Origin: Paracoccaceae bacterium
GTDB lineage: Bacteria; Pseudomonadota; Alphaproteobacteria; Rhodobacterales; Rhodobacteraceae
Direction of reading: 5' to 3'
Length of the DNA: 34,950 nt
Assembly: GCA_902512685.1 (NCBI GenBank)
Contig: CABXKH010000021.1
Span: 1 to 34,950 of the forward strand
Positions 10,020 through 17,690 of the stretch are shown in pieces. Position 1 is the stretch's first letter. Each line of letters opens with the position of its first letter. The notes beneath the pieces were generated by a model. It saw only the letters and a program-made list of their open reading frames with translations. It searched no databases and had not been told where the DNA came from. Position numbers and translations under genes: made by a program.

Positions 10020-11391
10020 CTTCAAAGCTCAATGCGATAAAGCTTGGCATGTGGTCACCCATGCCTTTGACTGTATGCGACTGGTTCTTGCGGCCACGAT
10101 TGCGGTCTTTTGACTGAGGCGCAACTTTTTCGCTCGGCTCATTTTGCACGGCTTGTTTTTCAGAATTTCTTTTTGGCTTTTCAGCTTCAGAGGCTGCCTT
10201 GGATCCACGAGGCTTGGCATGCGTTTGTGGTTCATCCGTCTGTGCAATAGGGTTTTCTATCCGCGGTATTTCTTTTTGAATGAGCTTTTCGATTGCATCA
10301 AAGTTTTTCTCGTCGCGCTTTGCGCAGATCATCATGGCTTTTCCGTCGCGACCCGCCCGCCCAGTTCGTCCGATCCTATGTACATAGTCCTCGGCGTGGC
10401 TGGGCACATCAAAGTTAAACACATGGCTCACTGATGGCACATCAAGACCACGTGCCGCCACATCTGAGGCAACCAAAATCCGAATGTTGCCTTCACGAAA
10501 GCCGTCAAGTGTCCTGGTACGCTGGCTTTGATCAAGATCACCATGGATTGGTTCTGCGTCATAGCCGTATTTTTTCAGCGATTTAGCGCAGATATCCACA
10601 TCTGTTTTGCGATTGCAAAATACAATCGCATTGGTGCATCCATCACCTTCACCCTCAATCAGGGCACGTAAAACAGCCCTTTTTTCGCTGCCTTCACGTT
10701 CGCGGCGCGAAGCTTTAAACATCACCACCGCTTGTTCGATAGTTTCCGATGCAGTGGCTTGGCGAGCCACTTCAATCCGCGTTGGTGCAGACAGAAAGGT
10801 ATTGGTGATACGCTCGATCTCGGGTGCCATTGTGGCGCTGAAGAAAAGCGTTTGACGGGTAAAAGGCGTCAGTCCGAAAATGCGCTCGATATCTGGAATA
10901 AAGCCCATATCAAGCATTCGGTCCGCTTCATCTACCACCATGACCTGCACGCCCGTCAGAAGCAGTTTTCCACGTTCAAAGTGATCCAGTAATCGCCCCG
11001 GTGTTGCAATCAGAACATCAACACCTTTGTCGATCAAAAGGTCTTGCTCTTTAAAGCTAACGCCGCCGATAAGCAAAGCCTTGGTCAGCTTTAGATGTTT
11101 GCTGTAGGTGTCGAAATTTTCGGCCACTTGTGCGGCAAGCTCGCGGGTGGGGCATAGAACCAAAGAACGCGGCATGCGCGCGCGCGCGCGTCCCCGGGCC
11201 AGAAGATGGATCATCGGCAGCGTAAAGCTTGCGGTTTTGCCGGTGCCCGTCTGTGCAATGCCCAGTACATCTTTGCCCTCTAATGCCGCCGGTATTGCGC
11301 CATCTTGGATCGGGGTCGGGGTTTCATATCCGGCCTCGTCAATTGCTTTTAGAATTTTTGCATTCAAGTTCAGGTCTGAAAATTTAGCCAT
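10003..11391 (-). CDS. rhlE: DEAD-box ATP-dependent RNA helicase, RhlE-like
   Basis: This superfamily 2 RNA helicase probably unwinds structured RNA in ribosome assembly or mRNA decay. In order it shows the Q motif (GYETPTPIQ), motif I AQTGTGKT (46-53), PTRELA (81-86), TPGRLLD, DEAD (154-157), SAT (185-187), VFCNRKTDVD, HGDLDQ, the ASDVAARGLD motif and YVHRIGRTGRAG. The last 80 or so residues are a charged, Lys/Arg/Glu-rich tail suited to RNA or protein contact. The length of 462 fits RhlE. The 278-base upstream gap holds the prfC terminator, and no convincing sigma-70 promoter was found there. The family is certain; the RhlE subfamily is likely. Confidence 0.92.
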   Translation of the reverse strand: MAKFSDLNLNAKILKAIDEAGYETPTPIQDGAIPAALEGKDVLGIAQTGTGKTASFTLPMIHLLARGRARARMPRSLVLCPTRELAAQVAENFDTYSKHLKLTKALLIGGVSFKEQDLLIDKGVDVLIATPGRLLDHFERGKLLLTGVQVMVVDEADRMLDMGFIPDIERIFGLTPFTRQTLFFSATMAPEIERITNTFLSAPTRIEVARQATASETIEQAVVMFKASRREREGSEKRAVLRALIEGEGDGCTNAIVFCNRKTDVDICAKSLKKYGYDAEPIHGDLDQSQRTRTLDGFREGNIRILVASDVAARGLDVPSVSHVFNFDVPSHAEDYVHRIGRTGRAGRDGKAMMICAKRDEKNFDAIEKLIQKEIPRIENPIAQTDEPQTHAKPRGSKAASEAEKPKRNSEKQAVQNEPSEKVAPQSKDRNRGRKNQSHTVKGMGDHMPSFIALSFEDRRAN

Positions 11392-11597
11392 CTGTATCCG
11401 TGTCTAACGGACGCATCGGGCCCGTTCCATCCTAGCTGCCCCAGGCCCGTATGGCCCCGCAATTGATTGCTGATAGAGGCAGCGCGCTCTTCCTACTCGA
11501 AAAGAGTGCTTTAGGTCAATGCCGGCGGTTAAACTGACGTCTTTTGGGCGCTAGGATAGCACCTGTTTGCATCGATTTGGTGATTTATACAGTAAAA

Positions 11598-11619
11598 AAA
11601 CTGGCTTTGGTGCCAGCTT
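11598..11619 (-). terminator. Intrinsic terminator of prfC
   Basis: Read on the minus strand, AAGCTGGC-ACCAAA-GCCAGTTT forms an 8-bp stem with one G-U pair and a 6-base loop, running into a T7 tract (A run at 11594-11600 on the plus strand). It lies about 50 bases after the prfC stop codon, which is a textbook rho-independent terminator position. Confidence 0.85.
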
Positions 11620-11669
11620 ATCCGTTGAAACGTTGAAAAGCTGCGATCACTGGCGCCGAAAAAGGGTCT

Positions 11670-13277
11670 TTAAACCATCATTTCCTTGGTTGCCGACAAC
11701 TCAATATCTGGAAAATCGCGCTCTACGCGGTCAATATCCCATTGCAAGCGCGTAAGATAAACCGGATCGCCATCATGATCTGTTGCGATATGTTGCTTAT
11801 TGGCCGTGGAAAATTTATCAACAGCAAGTCTTTCACCCTTCACCCAGCGGGCAGAGGTGAACTGGCTGGTTTCAAAGCGCACTGGCAGACCATATTCCAA
11901 CTCAATGCGGCTGGCCAAAACTTCGAATTGCAGGGCGCCAACAACCCCGACAATAAATCCGGACCCAAAGCTGGGCTTGAAAACTTTTGCAGCGCCTTCC
12001 TCGGCAAATTGCATCAAAGCTTTTTCAAGATGCTTTGCTTTCATCGGATCGCCTGCGCGGCAACTTTGAAGCAATTCGGGCGCAAAAGAAGGAATGCCTG
12101 AAACCCGCAGGGCTTCGCCTTCGGTCAGTGTATCGCCGATGCGCAATTGGCCGTGGTTGGGAATACCGATGATATCGCCCGCCCAAGCCTCTTCTGCCAA
12201 CTCTCGGTCCGAGGCAAGAAACAGCACCGGATTGGAAATGGCCATGGGTTTTTTAGTGCGCACATGGATCAGCTTCATGCCGCGTTTAAAATGGCCCGAT
12301 GCCATCCGGACAAAAGCCACCCGGTCGCGGTGTTTGGGGTCCATATTGGCTTGCACTTTAAAAACAAACCCGGACACTTTGGTTTCTTCCGGCAGAATTT
12401 CGCGTGGGCTGGCGGTTTGGACCTGGGGCTGCGGTCCAAAGCTCGCGATGCCTTCCATCAGTTCTTTGACGCCAAAAGAGTTGATCGCAGAGCCAAACCA
12501 GATCGGGGTCATTGTGCCCTCTAGAAGCGCTTGGGGATCAAGCTCGGGCAGCAGTGCGCGGGCCATTTCGACCTCTTCAATCAGTTTTTCCAAAAGATGG
12601 GCAGGAATATGTTCGGCAAGTTTAGAATCATCAAGCCCGTTAATTTCGATGCTGTCAGCAACCTTGTTCCGGTCAGCGCGGTCCATCAATTCAAGCCGGT
12701 CATTGAGCATGTCGTAACAGCCCATGAAATCGTGACCAACACCGATTGGCCAACTGGCCGGGGTGACATCAATGGCGAGGTTTTCTTGTATTTCATCAAT
12801 GATTTCGAAAATTTCTCGGCTCTCGCGATCCATTTTGTTACAAAATGTAAGGATCGGCAGATCACGCAGACGGCAAACCTCAAAAAGTTTCTGGGTCTGG
12901 CTTTCCACGCCCTTGGCCCCATCTATTACCATCACGGCGGCATCTACCGCAGTCAGTGTTCGATAGGTGTCTTCAGAAAAATCACTATGGCCCGGGGTGT
13001 CCACCAAGTTGAAACGAAAGGCCTTGAAATCAAAAGACATGGCAGATGCGGAAACCGAAATGCCGCGGTCTTTTTCCATTTGCATAAAATCTGATCGCGT
13101 GCGCCGCGCTTCGCCCTTGGCGCGCACTTGGCCTGCCATCTGAATAGCGCCGCCAAACAATAGAAATTTTTCGGTCAAAGTCGTTTTGCCCGCATCTGGA
13201 TGCGAGATGATAGCAAAGGTCCTGCGGCGGGCAATTTCAGGTGGCAATGCGGGGCGATTTGATGAATTATCTAACAT
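11670..13277 (-). CDS. prfC: Peptide chain release factor 3 (RF3 GTPase)
   Basis: This translational GTPase recycles RF1/RF2 from the ribosome after peptide release and helps quality control. The GTPase motifs are G1 SHPDAGKTTL (from residue 25), the RGISV switch region, G3 DTPGHSDFSEDTYR (93-106) and G4 NKMD (147-150). The RF3-specific segment after G3 and the C-terminal domain separate it from EF-G. The open frame runs to 13343, but ATG at 13277 gives 535 residues and the usual ARRRTFAIISHPDAGK spacing. No strong ribosome site is visible before either start. It ends at the terminator at 11598-11619. Confidence 0.95.
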   Translation of the reverse strand: MLDNSSNRPALPPEIARRRTFAIISHPDAGKTTLTEKFLLFGGAIQMAGQVRAKGEARRTRSDFMQMEKDRGISVSASAMSFDFKAFRFNLVDTPGHSDFSEDTYRTLTAVDAAVMVIDGAKGVESQTQKLFEVCRLRDLPILTFCNKMDRESREIFEIIDEIQENLAIDVTPASWPIGVGHDFMGCYDMLNDRLELMDRADRNKVADSIEINGLDDSKLAEHIPAHLLEKLIEEVEMARALLPELDPQALLEGTMTPIWFGSAINSFGVKELMEGIASFGPQPQVQTASPREILPEETKVSGFVFKVQANMDPKHRDRVAFVRMASGHFKRGMKLIHVRTKKPMAISNPVLFLASDRELAEEAWAGDIIGIPNHGQLRIGDTLTEGEALRVSGIPSFAPELLQSCRAGDPMKAKHLEKALMQFAEEGAAKVFKPSFGSGFIVGVVGALQFEVLASRIELEYGLPVRFETSQFTSARWVKGERLAVDKFSTANKQHIATDHDGDPVYLTRLQWDIDRVERDFPDIELSATKEMMV

Positions 13278-13349
13278 GTTTGCTCGTATAGGGTGAGGGG
13301 TCAGGCTTGGCAAGACATCGCAAGTAGCATGCGGGTAACGCAAAATTCA

Positions 13350-13380
13350 AGATCAATTTTAGCGTGATATAAAATGATCT
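13350..13380 (-). repeat. Imperfect hairpin at the end of the Hint gene
   Basis: AGATCAATTTTA (13350-13361) pairs with TAAAATGATCT (13370-13380) with one bulged A and an 8-base loop. On the minus strand it begins at the Hint gene stop codon and precedes prfC by about 70 bases. Only a short T-rich stretch follows, so termination would be partial; RNA stabilisation is an alternative. Confidence 0.4.
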
Positions 13381-14398
13381 AGTTGCGGCGCAGAACTTTG
13401 TGTAATGAGCTTAGAATACTATCGCCATCTTGGTTGGTCTTTGAAATTTCCATATCGGCGCCATAGATTGTCTTGTGCAAGCTTAGCCCTTTTGCGACAT
13501 CATCGCCCAGCGATGGCTGGGTGCGATGATCAAACAACAGACTTTCGGCAGCGATGCCCTCGGCATAAATGATTTGGTGCTCATCAAACAAGAGCTGGTA
13601 GTAATCGATATACCCTATATCAAGCCAAACAACATTTTTCCCATCGACCAAATGCCGCGCGCGCACCAAGGTTTCTGCTCGCTCATGGCCCACTAGATGA
13701 TCATGTTGGTAAATATAAAGCCTATGATCTGAGCTCAACACCAAATCATTGTCATTTTGCAAAACGCCGGCTTTGATCAAGATAGGAGCTTGCGCGCCCG
13801 TCGCGCACACTGTGCTATGGCCAATCCACCGAATTTTTTGGATGCCTGCATTGCGGGTGAGCAGCTGATCACCTGTCTTTAGGTCTTCGATAGGTTTCAT
13901 TTCACCCGTGGGTAAAGTAAGCTGGGTGCCTTTGGCAAAGGAGACATAGGCCAATTGGGATAATTTTATCTCGGCAGTTTCACGATCAATCTTAATAAGT
14001 GAATATTTGGTCTTGTGCTGTATGGAAGCAAGCGGCAGCAGATAAATCGAAACTGCCAAATTCTTGGAATTGACCTCAACCAGAACAATTGCTTCAACGG
14101 TTTGCCCCATGTGTGACATGAGCGTTAAAGAGCAATCTACAAATAGCTGGTTGGAGGCATCCCCTGTTTCACCGTGCTCGTTGATGCGTAGTCCAGCGTC
14201 AGTCAATGTTATGGAAAGCTGATGCAGAGCGGCATCTGGGGCCAACATATAGGCATCATCTAGAATTAGATCATCCGCGAATGACAATGTATCCCCAAAA
14301 TTGGCGCCATCGACGATATGAATATCAGCTGCGTTATAGACCGAAAAGGCTTGCATTTTTGAGGTTTGCTTTGGTTGAGGAATTGCTGTTAGGGACAA
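13379..14398 (-). CDS. Hint (Hedgehog/intein) domain protein with Cys-to-Ser change
   Basis: The protein resembles the Roseobacter family that couples an N-terminal segment (VDGANFGDTLSFADDLILDD) to a C-terminal Hint_2 domain. The Hint block starts at about residue 150 and shows the pattern FAKGTQLTLPTGEMKPIEDL, followed by GDQLLTRNAGIQKIRWIG, then LSSDHRLYI (H225) and a final FDHRTQPSLGDDV. Family members normally have a cysteine before FxxGT; here it is S153. Hint folds catalyse self-cleavage through that nucleophile, so activity may be altered or lost. The start is uncertain. TTG at 14398 has an AAGG seven bases upstream; ATG at 14356 (residue 15) has no clear ribosome site. There is no signal peptide. 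The biological role is unknown. Confidence 0.8.
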   Translation of the reverse strand: MSLTAIPQPKQTSKMQAFSVYNAADIHIVDGANFGDTLSFADDLILDDAYMLAPDAALHQLSITLTDAGLRINEHGETGDASNQLFVDCSLTLMSHMGQTVEAIVLVEVNSKNLAVSIYLLPLASIQHKTKYSLIKIDRETAEIKLSQLAYVSFAKGTQLTLPTGEMKPIEDLKTGDQLLTRNAGIQKIRWIGHSTVCATGAQAPILIKAGVLQNDNDLVLSSDHRLYIYQHDHLVGHERAETLVRARHLVDGKNVVWLDIGYIDYYQLLFDEHQIIYAEGIAAESLLFDHRTQPSLGDDVAKGLSLHKTIYGADMEISKTNQDGDSILSSLHKVLRRN

Positions 14399-14550
14399 AT
14401 CATGGCCTTAAGTCAGTTTCTGTATAGCATAGATCGGTTTATATGATGAACCCTTTTACTTGAGCTGCGATATAACTCCCATCGATCTGTGGCAAAATCA
14501 TAGCAAAGGATAGGCGTTTTTCGGGCTGAGTTAAGATGGTTTATTTGTGG

Positions 14551-14578
14551 TTGAATTTTGCGCTTCATTCGCCATAGT
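14551..14578 (+). promoter_or_regulatory. Possible promoter of the SDR-like gene
   Basis: TTGAAT (14551-14556) and CATAGT (14573-14578) are spaced by 16 bases and lie about 27 bases before the ATG at 14605. This is the best sigma-70-like pair in the divergent gap 14399-14604, but the match is only moderate. Confidence 0.3.
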
Positions 14579-14604
14579 CAGCCTAAACATAATAGGAGAT
14601 AGAA

Positions 14605-15384
14605 ATGGATCTGGGTATTTCTGGTAAAAAAGCAGTGGTCTGCGCGTCCAGCAAAGGCTTGGGCCGCGGTTGCGCCATCGCCTTGGCCGAGGCTGGGGTT
14701 GATTTGGTGCTCAATGCGCGCGGGGCAGAGGTTTTGGAAAAAACAGCAGAAGATATTCGCAGCAGGTATAATGTGCATGTTGAAACAGTTGCATGTGACA
14801 TCACCACAGAAGAGGGCCGCGAAAAAGTTTTGGCTGTGGCTGGAACGCCGGATATCTTGGTAAACAATGCGGGTGGGCCACCCCCGGGCATATGGTCTGA
14901 TTGGGATCGCGATGATTTTATTGCAGCGATTGATGCCAATATGTTGACCCCGATTGCCCTGATGAAAACGCTTTTGCCTGCTATGATAGACCGCGGTTGG
15001 GGCCGCGTGGTAAACATCACGTCCCAGTCGGTAAAATCGCCAATAGCGGTTTTAGGTCTTTCAAATTCCGCAAGGGCCGGCTTGACCGGATATGTGGCCG
15101 GAACAGCGCGTCAGGTCGCCGAACATGGCGTTACAATCAATAATCTTTTGCCGGGTATACATGCTACTGACCGGATTTTTGCATTAAATACAGCCCTTGC
15201 AAAGTCAAAAAACATCACCATTGAAGAGGCCGCAGCCGAGCGCGCTGCCTCTATTCCTGTCGGAAAATATGGAGAGGCGAGTGATTTCGGGGCTGCCTGC
15301 GCTTTTTTATGTTCACAGCAAGCCGGCTTTATTATCGGGCAGAATATATCCCTTGATGGCGGTGCATTTAACTCAACCATATAG
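14605..15384 (+). CDS. SDR-family protein lacking the catalytic Tyr-Lys pair (BKR-like)
   Basis: This is a 259-residue Rossmann protein of the short-chain dehydrogenase superfamily, closest to the group annotated as 3-oxoacyl-ACP-reductase-like. The nucleotide motif is CASSKGLGRG (13-22), with Ala where the first Gly is usual. LVNNAGGPPPG (85-95) and S140 are in place. The catalytic YxxxK is replaced by SNSAR (S153, R157), exactly 13 residues after S140. LDGG near the C-terminus is typical of the superfamily. Known relatives share these changes, so this is a subfamily trait. Classical carbonyl reduction is doubtful. AGGAG at 14594-14598 supports the start. The substrate is unknown. Confidence 0.85.
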   Translation: MDLGISGKKAVVCASSKGLGRGCAIALAEAGVDLVLNARGAEVLEKTAEDIRSRYNVHVETVACDITTEEGREKVLAVAGTPDILVNNAGGPPPGIWSDWDRDDFIAAIDANMLTPIALMKTLLPAMIDRGWGRVVNITSQSVKSPIAVLGLSNSARAGLTGYVAGTARQVAEHGVTINNLLPGIHATDRIFALNTALAKSKNITIEEAAAERAASIPVGKYGEASDFGAACAFLCSQQAGFIIGQNISLDGGAFNSTI

Positions 15385-15485
15385 CCAGGTTTCGGCGTTA
15401 TTGGGCATCTGCACATGGTAAATTTGGCACTGGGAATAGAAGAGGCTATCCCAATCTGTGGGCTGGTTTTCGGTGGGTTGCGCCT

Positions 15486-15514
15486 TTGACAGCGTGCTGA
15501 TACCTGACTGGTAT
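15486..15514 (+). promoter_or_regulatory. Probable promoter with overlapping dyad operator, ABC ATPase gene
   Basis: A perfect -35 TTGACA (15486-15491) is followed after 17 bases by TGGTAT (15509-15514). Within it, ATACC (15500-15504) and GGTAT (15510-15514) form a perfect inverted repeat around a 5-base centre that covers the -10 box, which is a typical place for a repressor. The gene start lies 25-46 bases downstream. The regulator is unknown. Confidence 0.5.
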
Positions 15515-15538
15515 TGTCGATTTTAGCGATATGCTAGC

Positions 15539-16643
15539 ATGACAAAGGAGTTGCAACTGTTGGATTCTGATCCTGTCGCACGGCTTGAGATTAAAAACCT
15601 CTGTCGCCATTTCGGGCCGCAGACAGTTGTTGATCATGTCTCGTTGCGGATTGTCCCTGGGCAGGTAACCTGTTTGCTTGGGCCCTCTGGTTGCGGAAAA
15701 TCAACCACGCTTAGGATGATCGCAGGCGTTGACCAGCAGAATAGCGGCGAAATTTATATTGATGGCAAATTGATCAGCGGGGGGAATATTGATCTGCCCC
15801 CCCGAGCAGCGCTCTGTTGGGCTGATGTTCCAAGATTTTGCCCTGTTCCCGCATCTAAGCGTGGCGGATAACGTGGGTTTTGCGCTCACTGGTTCACGGC
15901 CTGAAAAGCGTGCAGCGGTGGAAGAATTGCTAGTGCGGGTTGGCTTGAGCCGCTTTATAGACCAATATCCTCACGCGCTTTCGGGCGGTGAACAACAGCG
16001 GGTTGCATTGGCGCGCGCTATGGCTCCCAAGCCAAGAATAATGTTGATGGATGAGCCATTTTCAGGGCTCGACAACCGGTTGCGTGACGGTATTCGGGAC
16101 GAAACTTTAGCCATCTTGAAAGCCGAGCAAACAGCGGTTCTTCTGGTGACGCATGAACCCGAAGAAGCCATGCGGATGGCTGATGAAATAGCATTAATGC
16201 GCGAGGGACGTATTGTTCAAAGTGGCGCTCCTTACAACATCTATAACGCGCCATCTGACCAAGCTGCCGTCGCCTTTTTTTCGGATGCCAACATTATCAA
16301 AAGCCAGGTCAGCGGCGCTTTGGCCAATACCCCTTTTGGACAGTTTTTAGCCCCCGGGCTGGTGGATGGAACATGGGTAGATATTGTCTTTCGTCCGCAG
16401 CATGTGCGCATTGATTTTGACCGCAAGGGCAAAGGTCCAAACCCAACCGCCTCTCAAGGGGTGGCCGCGCTCGGAATAGTTGAAAGAGCCAGGTTTTTGG
16501 GCAACGAAAGCTTGGTAGAGTTTCGTATGAAATTCGACGGTTCGGTTATAAAGGTAACCGTTCCCAATGTGTTTTTGCCCAAACCAGGGCAACCGCTCTG
16601 GCTAACAATTCCGCGCGACAGATGTTTCGTTTTTCCGTCCTAA
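15539..16643 (+). pseudogene. ABC transporter ATP-binding protein (Fe(III)/FbpC-AfuC type), frameshifted
   Basis: Two overlapping frames together encode one importer ATPase with a C-terminal TOBE-like domain. Frame one holds Walker A GPSGCGKST. Frame two holds the Q-loop MFQDFALFPHLS, signature LSGGEQQR, Walker B IMLMDEPFSGLD, the H-loop VTHEPEEA and the regulatory tail to 16643. The break is at a run of seven C (15797-15803): reading six would restore LPPEQRSVGLMFQD and a protein of about 360 residues. A +1 ribosomal shift on CCC-C would do the same. The start may be ATG 15539 or, better placed after AAGGAG, TTG 15560. No permease or binding protein is nearby. It could be a true pseudogene, a phase-variable gene or a sequencing error. 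Confidence 0.85.
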
Positions 16644-16892
16644 GAGAAATTTATCGGCTTTGGCAACTGAGCCTGCTCATGCTGTCAAAATGGCCTGAAA
16701 ATCAGGAAGCCTAGCCAAAACTACTCCTTCTAAATAGAGCAAAGACCGCAGCCCTGCAAAAGATTACATTCAAAAATCCAGTAAAATTTCATGCTTAAAT
16801 AAATTTGACGCTTTAATCATGGGTCTGAAAGCAATACATAGACATTGTAAACACGTAAATTGAGCAAAAGCTCTTAGTGTCAGGAGAAGAGA

Positions 16893-17108
16893 ATGCTAAA
16901 TAACATAGGCCTTCCAGGTCTTTTATTGATTGCTGTTGTGGTATTGGTTTTGTTCGGTCGCGGCAAAATCAGTTCTTTGATGGGCGAAGTTGGTAAGGGT
17001 ATCACAGCGTTTAAGAAAGGCGTTGATGACGGCTCAAAAGAACTTGAAAATGAAATGGCGGAAGAGCCAAAGGCCGTCACTCCGGAAGCTGAAAAAGACA
17101 AGGTCTGA
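16893..17108 (+). CDS. tatA: Sec-independent protein translocase subunit TatA
   Basis: TatA oligomerises to form the translocation element of the twin-arginine export system. The 71-residue protein has a short N-terminal membrane helix ([17 protein letters not shown]), the conserved FGRGKIS hinge and an amphipathic helix, then a charged tail. AGGAG at 16882-16886 precedes the ATG by six bases. Only three bases separate it from tatB. The 249-base region upstream (16644-16892) is AT-rich and contains a small GAGC-AAAA-GCTC stem just before the ribosome site. No convincing sigma-70 promoter could be recognised there. Confidence 0.94.
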   Translation: MLNNIGLPGLLLIAVVVLVLFGRGKISSLMGEVGKGITAFKKGVDDGSKELENEMAEEPKAVTPEAEKDKV

Positions 17109-17111
17109 TAG

Positions 17112-17690
17112 ATGTTTGACCTTGGCTTGACCGAGCTACTTCTGATCGGGATAGTGGCCCTTATTGTGGTTGGTCCGAAAGATTTACCGATGATGTTTCG
17201 ACAAGTTGGCAAATTTGTCGGAAAGGCGCGTGGCATGGCTCGAGAGTTCTCGCGTGCCATGGATGATGCCGCTGATGGCACAGGTATAAAAGATATAAGC
17301 AAGACACTGAAAGCGGCCAGCCACCCGGTTCAAACCGGCATGGATAGCGTGCGCAAAGCCGCCAGTGATTTGACAAAATATGATCCCGAAAGTGAAACCG
17401 GAAAACTGGCTGCTAAGCGTAAAAAAACGGTAGAAAAAGCCAAAGATACGGCCGTTAAAAAAGCGCAAGAACGCCAAGAAGCAGCCCAGGCCGAACAACA
17501 AAAAACCGCAGAGAAAAAGCCAAAAGCAACTGCAAAGAAAACAGCAGCCAAAAAACCTGTTGCCAAAAAGCCTGCTGCCAAGAAATCTGTAGCTAAACCA
17601 ACAGTTGGTAAAGCGGCTGCTCAAAAATCTGTCACAAAATCTGCCAGTAAGAAATCGACCTCAAAAACCACGTCCAAGGATAAGGCATGA
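17112..17690 (+). CDS. tatB: Sec-independent protein translocase subunit TatB with Lys/Ala-rich tail
   Basis: TatB binds TatC and forms the receptor for twin-arginine signal peptides. The first 60 residues are canonical: [25 protein letters not shown] membrane helix and hinge, then the amphipathic helix with [16 protein letters not shown]. From about residue 96 the protein becomes a low-complexity tail of Lys, Ala, Thr and Ser with recurring AKK-P/T units ([17 protein letters not shown]), similar in composition to histone H1-like bacterial proteins. Total length is 192. The stop overlaps the tatC start by ATGA. The tail is strongly basic while TatC ends in an acidic tail. Confidence 0.94.
   Translation: MFDLGLTELLLIGIVALIVVGPKDLPMMFRQVGKFVGKARGMAREFSRAMDDAADGTGIKDISKTLKAASHPVQTGMDSVRKAASDLTKYDPESETGKLAAKRKKTVEKAKDTAVKKAQERQEAAQAEQQKTAEKKPKATAKKTAAKKPVAKKPAAKKSVAKPTVGKAAAQKSVTKSASKKSTSKTTSKDKA

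Noticed and set aside
10607-10992. Plus-strand frames opposite rhlE
   Set aside because: Antisense shadows of helicase motifs, with no coding evidence of their own.
12531-13094. 187-residue frame opposite prfC
   Set aside because: It lies entirely antisense to the GTPase domain of prfC; no start signal and no recognisable domain.
16680-16715. Eleven-codon open frame after the ABC ATPase
   Set aside because: Too short, no ribosome site, and it overlaps a small CCTGA-AAA-TCAGG stem.
16795-16816. TTAA...TTAA pair upstream of tatA as a CtrA box
   Set aside because: The spacing is 14 bases rather than the 7 required for a CtrA site. A TTGACG at 16805 also lacks a usable -10.
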